Shown one piece after another: positions 1 to 7,282 of a stretch of DNA of 64,000 bases. Source of the DNA: Ardenticatenaceae bacterium (GTDB lineage: Bacteria; Chloroflexota; Anaerolineae; Promineifilales; Promineifilaceae); the NCBI GenBank assembly GCA_020634435.1, contig JACKBS010000005.1, positions 620,001 to 684,000 on the forward strand, given 5' to 3'. Under the pieces are notes generated by a model. It did not search any database. It saw only the letters and a program-made list of their open reading frames with translations, and was not told where the DNA came from. The position numbers and the translations under genes were made by a program. The stretch's first letter is position 1. The number at the start of each line of letters is the position of its first letter.

Positions 1-2
1 GG

Positions 3-245
3 CAAGAGATTTCCAGAGTAGAAGTTGCAGCCCAAGGTTCGCAACTGTGGCCGACGGCCGAAATCAAACTGCATTTGCAAGACGGCCGTTTACACACACT
101 TGGCCAAATTTCACCCCTGGCTTCGCTGCGGCCGCTAAAAGCTGCCCAACAAGTGGCAGAGCTGCTGAACCAGGCCATTGCCAATGCCGCTGCCCCGTTA
201 GCCGACAGTTCCGCGCCCCAAACCATTCTACAAAAGCCCGCCTGA
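3..245 (+). CDS. C-terminal end of an unidentified protein (start outside window)
   Basis: An open frame enters from the left edge and ends at a TGA at 243-245, giving about 80 residues with no in-frame stop. The tail is alanine- and leucine-rich (for example LKAAQQVAELLNQAIANAAA), compatible with an amphipathic helix. It carries two copies of the local CGGCCG-type palindrome, which code here for TAE and DGR. It is followed 49 bases later by a clear intrinsic terminator, which supports it being a real gene end. I do not recognise the family, and function cannot be assigned from this fragment. Confidence 0.55.
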   Translation, partial: QEISRVEVAAQGSQLWPTAEIKLHLQDGRLHTLGQISPLASLRPLKAAQQVAELLNQAIANAAAPLADSSAPQTILQKPA

Positions 246-293
246 ACCGTGTTGGCGATTCCCCATACCTGATGTACGATCCCAGCCATCTTT

Positions 294-327
294 GACCTCT
301 GTCGGGCCGATAGAGGTCTTCTTTTTT
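294..327 (+). terminator. Intrinsic terminator of the left-edge gene
   Basis: A perfect 7-bp stem (GACCTCT at 294-300 pairing with AGAGGTC at 312-318) is followed by a T-rich run (319-327). It lies between the left-edge gene and the MFS gene and should end transcription of the former. Confidence 0.8.
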
Positions 328-338
328 GGGAACTCGCC

Positions 339-1640
339 ATGAAACAACCGCGCCTGGTAGCGCTGCAACATCGTGATTTTCGGCTGCTCTGGTTTGGGCG
401 GCTGCTTTCCACCATGGGCTCTCAGATGCAGCAAATTGCCATTAGCTGGCATGTGTTTGCTTTGCTGCGGGGCCAAACGTATGAACTGATCGTATTCGGC
501 CGTACCCTGGAACTCAACGCCAGCGCCATTGGCCTGGGATCGCTGGGGCTGGCGCGGGTCATTCCCATCATCATTTTTGCGCTGCTCGGCGGCATGTTGG
601 CCGATTCACGCAACCGGCGCACGCTGCTCATTTGGGTGCAAACGGCCGCTGCCCTCTTTTCCGGCACGCTGGCCGTCCTGACCTTCACGGGCCATATCAC
701 CATTCCCATCATTTACCTGCTCAGCGGGGCCCTGGCCGCCGCTTCGGCCTTCGACGAACCGGCGCGGCAATCCATCGTGCCCAACCTGGTGCCGCGTGAG
801 CACCTGGCCAATGCCGTCACGTTGAACACGGTGCTGTGGCAGATTGCCACCATCGTCGGGCCGGGATTGGCCGGGCTGCTGGTGGGCCAATTTGATGTCG
901 GGCTGGTGTATGCACTGGATGCGATTTCCTTTGGCGCGGTAATTGTGTCGCTGCTGCTGATGGAATATCGGGGACAGGCGGCCACCCAAATTGGTCAGGG
1001 CCTTGGCTGGGCGGCGCTGGTTGAAGGGGTGCGCTTTACGCTCAAAACCAGGCTCATTCGCAGCACCATGCTACTGGACTTTTGGGCTACTTTCTTTGCT
1101 TCAGCCCGCACCATGCTGCCCATTGTGGCCACCGATGTGCTGAAATTGGGCGTGGAAGGGTACGGCTTTTTAGCCACCGCTCAACCCGTCGGCGCGCTTA
1201 TTGCCGGGGCGATTGTGGCCTTGCGGCACGACATTCGCCGCCAGGGGGTGGTGCTGCTGGTGAGCGTAGGCGTCTACGGCGTGGCCACGGCGATGTTTGG
1301 CCTCTCGACTAGCTTTGCCCTCTCCTACATTTTGTTTGGTCTCACGGGTGCAGGCGATACGGTTTCCACCGTCATTCGCGGCACGCTGCGCCAATTGCTG
1401 ACGCCGGATCATTTGCGGGGGCGCATGACCAGCGTGAACATGGTCTTTTTCATGGGCGGGCCGCAGCTGGGTGAGTTGGAAGCGGGGCTTGTAGCCTCGC
1501 TGTTTGGCGCGCCGGTAGCCATCTTCTCTGGCGGACTGGCGACGGTGCTGCTGACGGCACTCATCGCCTGGCGTTACCCGCGCCTGCGCAACTACACCAG
1601 CGACATGGCCGACGACCTCATCAAACAAGCCGCTACCTAG
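339..1640 (+). CDS. Major facilitator superfamily transporter (MFS_3 / EntS-like exporter)
   Basis: A 433-residue integral membrane protein with about twelve hydrophobic segments, the normal MFS length. The N-terminus (HRDFRLLWFGRLLSTMGSQM) is typical of the MFS_3 (PF05977) exporters related to EntS and macrolide pumps. The loop after helix 2 carries the MFS motif A variant GGMLADSRNRR. A second conserved stretch, FDEPARQSIVPNLVPREHLANA, is diagnostic of this subfamily. It probably uses the proton gradient to export a small molecule; the substrate cannot be read from sequence. It sits alone between a terminator and a zinc-ribbon gene, so it is probably monocistronic. The start ATG at 339 is taken because upstream sequence is terminator. 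Confidence 0.85.
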   Translation: MKQPRLVALQHRDFRLLWFGRLLSTMGSQMQQIAISWHVFALLRGQTYELIVFGRTLELNASAIGLGSLGLARVIPIIIFALLGGMLADSRNRRTLLIWVQTAAALFSGTLAVLTFTGHITIPIIYLLSGALAAASAFDEPARQSIVPNLVPREHLANAVTLNTVLWQIATIVGPGLAGLLVGQFDVGLVYALDAISFGAVIVSLLLMEYRGQAATQIGQGLGWAALVEGVRFTLKTRLIRSTMLLDFWATFFASARTMLPIVATDVLKLGVEGYGFLATAQPVGALIAGAIVALRHDIRRQGVVLLVSVGVYGVATAMFGLSTSFALSYILFGLTGAGDTVSTVIRGTLRQLLTPDHLRGRMTSVNMVFFMGGPQLGELEAGLVASLFGAPVAIFSGGLATVLLTALIAWRYPRLRNYTSDMADDLIKQAAT

Positions 1641-1650
1641 GATTTATCCC

Positions 1651-1677
1651 CAGATTACGCAGATTACGCAGATTTTT
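1651..1677. repeat. Short tandem AGATTACGC repeat after the MFS gene
   Basis: CAGATTACG is repeated twice in tandem and followed by GCAGATTTTTT. A related unit (CAGATTTCGCAGATT) occurs at 8139-8153 inside the helicase gene, so this belongs to a dispersed repeat family in this genome. Confidence 0.5.
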
Positions 1678-1750
1678 TGTCACCCCTTCACCCTGTCACC
1701 CGTTCACGGCAAAGCAGGTAAAATGTGGCAAACAGACCGTGAGGTAATCT

Positions 1751-1972
1751 ATGGCTATCATCATTTTTGGCACCAAAGCGCGGGTCGTGGCCGACGACGG
1801 CGCGAGCAAACAAACAACCACCTGCCGCTACTGCGGCGAGCTGGTCCAGATGGAACCGGTGCGCAACAAGCGGTACTTTTCGCTCTTTTTTGTGCCGATT
1901 TTTCCGCTGGAAAAGGGTGAAGCGGCGTGGCGCTGCCCCAACTGCAAAAAGTTGTTTCTGCGTCGGGAGTGA
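1751..1972 (+). CDS. Small zinc-ribbon protein
   Basis: A 73-residue protein with two CxxC pairs (CRYCG near residue 25 and CPNCKK near residue 62) and an N-terminal AIIIFGTKARV strand. This matches the zinc_ribbon_15-type family of short proteins of unknown role found in many bacteria. The two cysteine pairs should bind one zinc ion. There is no signal peptide or membrane anchor, although the middle (RYFSLFFVPIFPLEKGE) is hydrophobic, as is usual for the family. Function is not known. It is followed directly by an intergenic repeat. Confidence 0.75.
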   Translation: MAIIIFGTKARVVADDGASKQTTTCRYCGELVQMEPVRNKRYFSLFFVPIFPLEKGEAAWRCPNCKKLFLRRE

Positions 1973-2061
1973 GGGACGCAGAGCACGCCGAGACAAAGAG
2001 AGAACAGAGAGATTCTCTAAAATCTCTGCGCTCTCTCTTTACTCTCACAGGTCTCTGCGTC
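1973..2061. repeat. Imperfect inverted repeat of the CGCAGAG/CTCTGCG family
   Basis: Between two convergent genes, GGACGCAGAG (1974-1983) faces CTCTGCGTCC (2053-2062), with CAGAGAGATTCTCTAAAATCTCTG between. The outer arms are exact reverse complements. Related elements lie at 8129-8208 (inside a gene), 26308-26395 and 33810-33886. It may also serve as a bidirectional terminator. Confidence 0.7.
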
Positions 2062-2880
2062 CTAAAGTTGGATGTGTTGGGAAATGTGAAGCATCTGGCG
2101 GATGGGATCGTAGTGGGCGTCAACGGCCGTTTCAAACCGCGCTAATTCTCCCAAAGCCAAAATCTCGCGTCCCGCCGGGGTAAGGTGCAGCTGTGTGAGC
2201 GCCTGCCGGATTGATTGGCGCAGCGGAGCGGGCACGCTAGTATGAATCACCCAAGGGGGAATCGGGCTGGGGCCGAGTGCCTCTAAAACACGAATTTGCC
2301 CCGCCAGCGTTGGGTCTTCGCGCATGGACATCTCTAAGACGGTGCTGTCGATGGCGGAGGCTTCTACCTCGCCAGCCAAAACCAGTGCCAGCGAGTTCAC
2401 GTGCCCCCCAGAGGCAATTGCCTTGCCAAAGAAGTCGCCATTTTCGCCGATTTGAGCCAATTTATGGCGCACAATGTGGTAGCCAGATTGGGAGCCAATC
2501 TCGTTGTAGGCCCATCGCGCCCCGCGCAAATCGGCAAAGCGAACAAACGGACTGTCGTGCCGCACCACCACATCGGAAAAATAGATGGGCCGATTTTGGT
2601 AACGCGCTCCGGCCATGACAGGCAGGGCGAGCAGTTCAATGGCGGGGTTGGGGCTTGTGCTGAGCGGAGTCGAAGTAACGGCCGTTGCCTGCACGTACGG
2701 ATAGCCACAAATCCAACCAATCTGAATTTGCCCGGACCCAATTTGCCGATAGCGATCTTGCCAGCTGATGTCACCCACAAACTGCACGGCCTGGTTGATC
2801 TGCTGGGTCAGATAATCAGCGATGGCGGCGGTGACGGCGAAGGTGTTGTGCGCCTGGCAGGTGGTGAGAAGCAGGTTCAT
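2062..2880 (-). CDS. PhnD-like phosphate/phosphonate-type substrate-binding protein, cytosolic form
   Basis: About 272 residues from ATG 2880, which overlaps the hydrolase stop as ATGA; the frame stays open further upstream but that would invade the hydrolase. The fold signature of PhnD/TauA-type type-2 periplasmic binding proteins is seen: MNLLLTTCQ at strand 1, IGWICGYPYV, VVRHDSPFVRFADLRGARWAYNEIGSQSGYH and EVEASAIDSTVLEM. It lacks a signal peptide or lipobox, and no permease or ATPase gene is adjacent, so a transport role is doubtful. An enzymatic or sensing role for a small anion is possible. It is translationally coupled to the upstream hydrolase, which suggests a two-gene unit. Confidence 0.75.
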   Translation of the reverse strand: MNLLLTTCQAHNTFAVTAAIADYLTQQINQAVQFVGDISWQDRYRQIGSGQIQIGWICGYPYVQATAVTSTPLSTSPNPAIELLALPVMAGARYQNRPIYFSDVVVRHDSPFVRFADLRGARWAYNEIGSQSGYHIVRHKLAQIGENGDFFGKAIASGGHVNSLALVLAGEVEASAIDSTVLEMSMREDPTLAGQIRVLEALGPSPIPPWVIHTSVPAPLRQSIRQALTQLHLTPAGREILALGELARFETAVDAHYDPIRQMLHISQHIQL

Positions 2881-3707
2881 GCGGTTTGGTTGAGGTAGTT
2901 GAGGACAATTTGGGCGACGTGAGACGGCCGTTCCAACGTCAGCATGTGGCCGCAATCGGGGACTTCAACGAAAGTAGCGTTGGGCTGCACGTCCTGCCAC
3001 AGCTGCCACGCCTGCGGAAAAATCGTGTCCGACTCGGCAGCGCGGATGGCCAGCGTGGGCTGGGTCACCTGAGGCAAAGCGTCCCACACGCCCTGCGGCG
3101 GCATGGCGTAAAAGCGGGCTTCCCACTCGCGCGGATAAACCAGCTCAAAGTCGCCGTTGTCAGTTTGCCTCGTCGCTGAATTGACATAATCCCACAGTGC
3201 TTCGTCGGAGAAGCGGTTGAAAACCGACTTGCGCCGGAAGCGGTCGAAGGCGGCCTGGCGGCTGTCCCACTGGTTGCGCCGCTTAAGCGCCCCGGCGACC
3301 ATCGGATTAAAGAGCCCGGCGTCGGGATTTTGGGCGGTCATTTGCAAAATCTGCGGCGGCAAGAAAACCGGCTCGATGAGGATGAGGTGGGAGAAGAGAT
3401 CGGGGCGAGAAACGGCCGCATACAACGTCGCCACACCGCCCAACGAATGCCCTACGCCAATCACCTGCTGCCAGCCCATCTGGTCAAAAAAGCGAATCAG
3501 ATCGTCGGCGATAACGGTCCAGTCGGTCATTTCTTCGGGCTGGGAACCGGGCCACAGCGGCCGATGCTCGACGGCGTAAACGTGGAATTGTTCCGTGAGC
3601 GGCCGTAAAAACTGACCAAACCCGGCCGGTGGGTAGGCGTTGGGATGGGCAAAATGGAGAATACGGCCGTTGCCGCCAAAATCTATGTGGGGGATGGGAT
3701 CAGTCAA
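2877..3707 (-). CDS. Alpha/beta-fold hydrolase
   Basis: A 276-residue alpha/beta hydrolase. The nucleophile elbow is GVGHSLGG (residues about 90-97), the acid is probably in RAAESDTIFPQAW (near 228) and the histidine is in VPDCGHMLTLERP (near 253), giving a Ser-Asp-His triad. No signal peptide is seen, so it is cytosolic. The substrate is unknown; esterase, lipase and haloperoxidase-like members share this layout. Its stop overlaps the start of the PhnD-like gene by four bases, indicating co-translation. Confidence 0.85.
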   Translation of the reverse strand: MTDPIPHIDFGGNGRILHFAHPNAYPPAGFGQFLRPLTEQFHVYAVEHRPLWPGSQPEEMTDWTVIADDLIRFFDQMGWQQVIGVGHSLGGVATLYAAVSRPDLFSHLILIEPVFLPPQILQMTAQNPDAGLFNPMVAGALKRRNQWDSRQAAFDRFRRKSVFNRFSDEALWDYVNSATRQTDNGDFELVYPREWEARFYAMPPQGVWDALPQVTQPTLAIRAAESDTIFPQAWQLWQDVQPNATFVEVPDCGHMLTLERPSHVAQIVLNYLNQTA

Positions 3708-3719
3708 ATCGTTATCCTA

Positions 3720-3756
3720 TTTTGGAGATTGGAGACTGGAGATTGGAGATTGACCA
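3720..3756. repeat. GGAGATTGGAGA tandem repeat
   Basis: Four near-identical units of GGAGATTGGAGAC lie just upstream of the hydrolase start. The same family recurs at 19741-19799, there as both orientations of a hairpin. Such repeats are dispersed intergenic elements, here close to the hydrolase promoter region. Confidence 0.6.
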
Positions 3757-3760
3757 GACT

Positions 3761-4210
3761 CTACGCCTCGCTCTCCATCTTGAAATTGCCTAAAAAGTAT
3801 ACCCACTCTAACTTGTCATGCACCGCATTGAACAGGCGCAAATCGGCCGTCCAAAAAGGGCAACCCAAATGCTCGGCGAGGGCCAGGTAATGGGTGTCGT
3901 ACGCCGTGGGACGGCCGAATTCAGTGGCCAACTGCCAGGCGCGTGCGTGGATGCCGTCAAACGTTTGCAACGTCACGTCGAATTGCAGCGCCTTTTCCAA
4001 CATCTTTTCCGCTATTTCTGTTTGGATCAGTCCACGATGGGTGAGTTTGCGGAGAACGGCCGTAACCTCAAACCAAAACAAATGCGGCGCAATGGGCTGC
4101 ACACCCGCCATCACCCAGCCACGCCACAACGCCTCAGCCAAATGACTGTCGGGTTCATTGAGCAGCAGCTTGAGGAGAATCCCCGAATCAATGCAAATCT
4201 GTGAGGTCAT
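3761..4210 (-). CDS. PIN-domain ribonuclease, VapC-type toxin
   Basis: A 149-residue PIN domain. The acidic metal-binding residues expected for VapC can be placed: D8 in ICIDSG, E48 in FWFEVTA, D104 in AYDTHYLALAE and D122 in FWTADLRL. Such toxins cleave tRNA or rRNA when freed from their antitoxin. The ATG at 4210 is preceded by GGAGGAG, a strong ribosome-binding site lying inside the antitoxin gene. The two genes overlap by 23 bases, so translation is coupled. The lack of visible damage suggests an active module. Confidence 0.85.
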   Translation of the reverse strand: MTSQICIDSGILLKLLLNEPDSHLAEALWRGWVMAGVQPIAPHLFWFEVTAVLRKLTHRGLIQTEIAEKMLEKALQFDVTLQTFDGIHARAWQLATEFGRPTAYDTHYLALAEHLGCPFWTADLRLFNAVHDKLEWVYFLGNFKMESEA

Positions 4211-4514
4211 CTAGCCGCTCCTCCCGAACCTCATCCAGCGCAGCAGTGGCGTCCGCGCTGTAGTCCTGCGCCGCCCCACTTTCCCGAAGCTGGCGCGCCT
4301 CTGCCAGCACATTTAGCTGCTGGGTTTGGTACAGTTCCCGCTGGCTTTCTGCCAAAAGCTTTTCTAGCAGGCGCAAATCCTCCACGCTGATCAGGGCCGC
4401 CCGCTCCTTGCCATGCGACAGCAAAATGAAGCGCGTGCCGCCAAACGATGCCTGGTTCACAATCTCGCCCAAATTTTGCTTGAGTTCCGTTACGGAAATG
4501 GTTTTTGCCGCCAT
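4188..4514 (-). CDS. Phd/YefM-family antitoxin (VapB role)
   Basis: A 108-residue antitoxin. The N-terminal segment AAKTISVTELKQNLGEIVNQ is a typical Phd/YefM DNA-binding domain, followed by FILLSHGKERAALISVEDLRLLE. The C-terminal half is helical and acidic and should wrap the PIN toxin encoded downstream. I chose ATG 4514 because AAAGGTGG precedes it at the right distance; an ATG at 4532 lies inside the operator palindrome. The protein probably represses its own operon by binding the palindrome at 4526-4553. Confidence 0.85.
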   Translation of the reverse strand: MAAKTISVTELKQNLGEIVNQASFGGTRFILLSHGKERAALISVEDLRLLEKLLAESQRELYQTQQLNVLAEARQLRESGAAQDYSADATAALDEVREERLDDLTDLH

Positions 4515-4525
4515 ACCATCCACCT

Positions 4526-4553
4526 TTCGCACAAATCGTACGATTTATGCGAA
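4526..4553. promoter_or_regulatory. 28-bp palindromic operator of the toxin-antitoxin operon
   Basis: The core AAATCGTACGATTT (4533-4546) is a perfect palindrome. It is flanked by TTCGCA (4526-4531) and TGCGAA (4548-4553) on the same dyad axis, so 26 of 28 positions are symmetric. It lies directly before the antitoxin start, the usual place for antitoxin autoregulation. Confidence 0.75.
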
Positions 4554-4608
4554 TTGTACCACAACTATTTCGTTAGGGAGTGCAATCTATTTCAAAGTTA
4601 CTCACACT

Positions 4609-4675
4609 TGTCATGCTGAACGCAGTGAAGCATCCCGACCAAGTTGAATGGGATTCTTCGTTTCACTCAGAAAGA
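4609..4675. repeat. MITE-like imperfect inverted repeat
   Basis: GTCATGCTGAACGCAGTGAA at the left is mirrored by an arm ending TTTCACTCAGAAAGAC at the right. Together they form a roughly 25-bp imperfect inverted repeat around a short centre. The left arm resembles the widespread TCATGCTGAACGAAGTGAAG intergenic repeat of environmental bacteria. The rest of the 4554-4868 gap holds no convincing gene. Confidence 0.55.
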
Positions 4676-4868
4676 CAAATTCGTAAATGATTTCGATTTC
4701 CTCGACGTACAAGAACGTGTCGTAGGGGCGGGACTGGCGGAGAACCATCCTTGCCACGCAGAAAAACCTTGTCTCCCGCCTGTCTCGCCCAATGGCGGCA
4801 ATAGCGGGCGAGACGGTGCGGAGACGCGGCGATTTGCTTGAACAACATTCTACCCGCACCGTCCCCCC

Positions 4869-7013
4869 CTACAATCGGCGGGATTCGTTGAAGAGATGGG
4901 GACGTTTCCCAACCACCTCAGTCACTAAATCCTGGTAACGGTTCTCCCGCTCCACAAGTGTCACCACTTCCCGCATCTTGGCATCCAGCGTATCCCCCGC
5001 CAACGATCCCGGCCTGATTTTCAGATCAAACAGCAAATCATGAAAATCATTGTCATCAAACCCTGATTTCAAGGCGGAAAGCACTTCGCGACGAGTGGGC
5101 AACCCAGCCTGCCGCATCTCAGAGGTGCTGACGCCGTTGAGCAATGCTTGCACATCGAGCATGATTACTTCCCCGTTTTTGGCTGGGTAAGGAATGGCAT
5201 CCATCTTCATTTTTTCTAGCTGTTCTAAATATGCGTAATCAATTGGCTGGGCGTCTGGATGCCCAGGGATGGGCACGACCTCGCGTGGTTTGGTGCCCTG
5301 GATGGTGTCGTGGATGCCAGCAAATTCGAGTCGCAGACTGTACAGGAACTGCCGCCGATCCCCATCACCAATAATGGAGATGCGGATGGTGGCCGCTTTG
5401 ATGTCTGCTTTGACAAGGGCGGTGAAGCCGTCATGATGCAGCATGACGCCGGTGCGCCAGCGGATTTTCTCGTCCACGCGCTGGTGTTGGCGCACCATGA
5501 AACGGTGCAAAATGCTGCGCGGCAAGACGCTGTATTGGTAGGCAAACTGGAGCGCGTTGGCCTCGTCCCATTCAAATTCCGGCTGCTCTTTGCTGATGAG
5601 ATCGGGAATGAGAAGCGTTTGGCCGCCCGGCAAGCCAAAAGCCAACTCAAATTTGGTCATCATGTCCAGCAAGAAGCGGCGCTGCTGGCTGGGGTAATCG
5701 TCGCGGGAAAGCAGATCGCGGACCTGGTTGCGCACTAGGATGCCGTGCTTTTGCTGCAATTGTTCGCTGTTGAGCAGGGCGTAGATGCCGCCCGTTACCC
5801 AGTTGGGATTGAGGACACTGGTGTCACGCACGCGATCGTCGTCGGTGAAGTTGAGGACGATGCCCAAATCATGCAGAAAGCGAACCAGCGTGGTCTGGCT
5901 GCTTTCCTCGGCGATGCCGTGCTGGCGGCAGAGGTCTTCGTACTCGTCGTAGGGGAGGAAGTGGCGCTGAGCCTGCATGGTGACGAGATCGGTTTTGACC
6001 TGCATCCAGCTGGCGGGGAAAGCGGTGTCTACATGCTCCATCGTGGCCAGGAGGTTGGCGATTTCGGTTTTGAGCTGCTCAATGCCCTGGCCGCTGCGGG
6101 CGGAGGTGCGGATGAACCCTTTGATCGCCGGGTATTTTTCTTGCAGGCCGCGCCGATTGATGTCCAGGTGGTGTTGGTCTGATTTGTTGATGACGATGAG
6201 GACGGGGGCGTCGGGGGCAAAGCTGTTGATGAGCGCCAGCCAATACTCCACGCGCCCCTCATCTTCCCCCTGGCGGGCGTCGAGGACAAGGAGGTAGAGG
6301 CTGCGTTTGGTGAGGAAAAATTGGTGGGTAGCGTGCATGATTTCCTGCCCACCAAAATCCCAGATGTTGAGGGCGATAGGCACGACTCCCTGCTGAGGCC
6401 GATGGACGTCCAGTGACCAGGTTTCAATATTGATTCCTTCCGTCTGGTTTTCCGCTTCGTTAAACTCCTGCCCCAGCAATTGCTTCACAAGCGACGTTTT
6501 GCCCACGCCCCCTTGCCCCACAAGTATAAGTTTGGCTTCGTTTAACGGACGAGCTGGTGCTTCCTGCCGCTTCCGAAGGTAATCGAGGATAGCTTGGGCG
6601 TTACTACGTTGTGCTAAAATTTCTAGTGGAATAGTTAAAAAATTACTTTTAAGATCAAGGTGTTTTAACTGGGCTAATTTTGTTATTTCGAGTGGAAGCT
6701 CAGCCAGCTTGTTCTTGCTGAGATTAAGCCGTTGTAACTTAGTCAACTGTGCAATTTCAGGAGGAATTTCCCTTATCTCGTTGTTGTCAAGATCAAGGAC
6801 TCTTAGGTTTATCAACTGGATGATTTCAATCGGAAAGGTTCTTAAGTAATTATCATGAAGATAAAGTTCCTCTAGTGCTTTTAGCTGAACTATTTTTGAC
6901 GGAACATCATGCAAGCTCAATCCATTCAAATAAAGCTTTGTCGCGGAATCAGCTTTCGCCTGTTTAATTGCACTCAACGCTAACTTATAAGCGTTATCAT
7001 AGTACTTAACCAT
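4869..7013 (-). CDS. Bacterial Roco GTPase: LRR - Roc - COR - C-terminal adaptor-like domain
   Basis: A 714-residue protein. Residues about 25-135 form five or six leucine-rich repeats (LRVLDLDNNEIREIPPEI, LQRLNLSKNKLAELPLEI). Residues about 158-320 are a Roc GTPase with P-loop GQGGVGKTSL, switch II WDFGGQE and specificity motif NKSD. Residues about 330-620 match the COR dimerisation region. The last 70 residues (SALKSGFDDNDFHDLLFDL... LVERENRYQDLVTEV) resemble small helical effector-associated or death-like adaptor domains found on bacterial conflict proteins. Roco proteins are nucleotide-controlled dimers; many bacterial ones have unknown roles. The adaptor-like tail suggests recruitment of a separate effector. 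SD GAGG precedes ATG 7013. Confidence 0.85.
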   Translation of the reverse strand: MVKYYDNAYKLALSAIKQAKADSATKLYLNGLSLHDVPSKIVQLKALEELYLHDNYLRTFPIEIIQLINLRVLDLDNNEIREIPPEIAQLTKLQRLNLSKNKLAELPLEITKLAQLKHLDLKSNFLTIPLEILAQRSNAQAILDYLRKRQEAPARPLNEAKLILVGQGGVGKTSLVKQLLGQEFNEAENQTEGINIETWSLDVHRPQQGVVPIALNIWDFGGQEIMHATHQFFLTKRSLYLLVLDARQGEDEGRVEYWLALINSFAPDAPVLIVINKSDQHHLDINRRGLQEKYPAIKGFIRTSARSGQGIEQLKTEIANLLATMEHVDTAFPASWMQVKTDLVTMQAQRHFLPYDEYEDLCRQHGIAEESSQTTLVRFLHDLGIVLNFTDDDRVRDTSVLNPNWVTGGIYALLNSEQLQQKHGILVRNQVRDLLSRDDYPSQQRRFLLDMMTKFELAFGLPGGQTLLIPDLISKEQPEFEWDEANALQFAYQYSVLPRSILHRFMVRQHQRVDEKIRWRTGVMLHHDGFTALVKADIKAATIRISIIGDGDRRQFLYSLRLEFAGIHDTIQGTKPREVVPIPGHPDAQPIDYAYLEQLEKMKMDAIPYPAKNGEVIMLDVQALLNGVSTSEMRQAGLPTRREVLSALKSGFDDNDFHDLLFDLKIRPGSLAGDTLDAKMREVVTLVERENRYQDLVTEVVGKRPHLFNESRRL

Positions 7014-7107
7014 GGGGTGCCTCGAGTTTTAATTGGGATGGCATCTGGCAGGTGCGTCCCGCTTGTCTGGCAAAATTCAGGTTCCATTTTACCCAATTGC
7101 GCTACCC

Positions 7108-7175
7108 AAGTGCCAGTCACGGGGCGGAACGGTTTTGGTTATCCAAGATCGTGCGCCCCGTGACTGGCACTTTTT
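7108..7175. repeat. Long perfect hairpin with 19-bp arms
   Basis: The arm AAGTGCCAGTCACGGGGCG (7108-7126) is exactly reverse-complemented at 7154-7172, with a 27-base loop and TTTTT ending the right arm. It lies in the 264-bp gap between the helicase and Roco genes, both on the minus strand. The arms are longer than in a normal terminator, so it may be a dispersed palindromic element that doubles as one. Confidence 0.65.
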
Positions 7176-7252
7176 ACGTCTTTGGCTCCGGCCGGTGTCC
7201 TCACCGTGCCGATTAGGTGGCGCGGCCAGGAGCCCGGCCACAGCGTTGTCGG

Positions 7253-7282
7253 CGTAGGGCAAAGGCGCGGCTTTGCCCTACG
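7253..7282. repeat. 12-bp hairpin at the end of the helicase gene
   Basis: CGTAGGGCAAAG (7253-7264) pairs perfectly with CTTTGCCCTACG (7271-7282) across a 6-base loop. The right arm contains the helicase stop codon (7278-7280). It has no U-run on either side, so it is more likely a 3'-end stabiliser or a repeat than a classical terminator. Confidence 0.55.
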
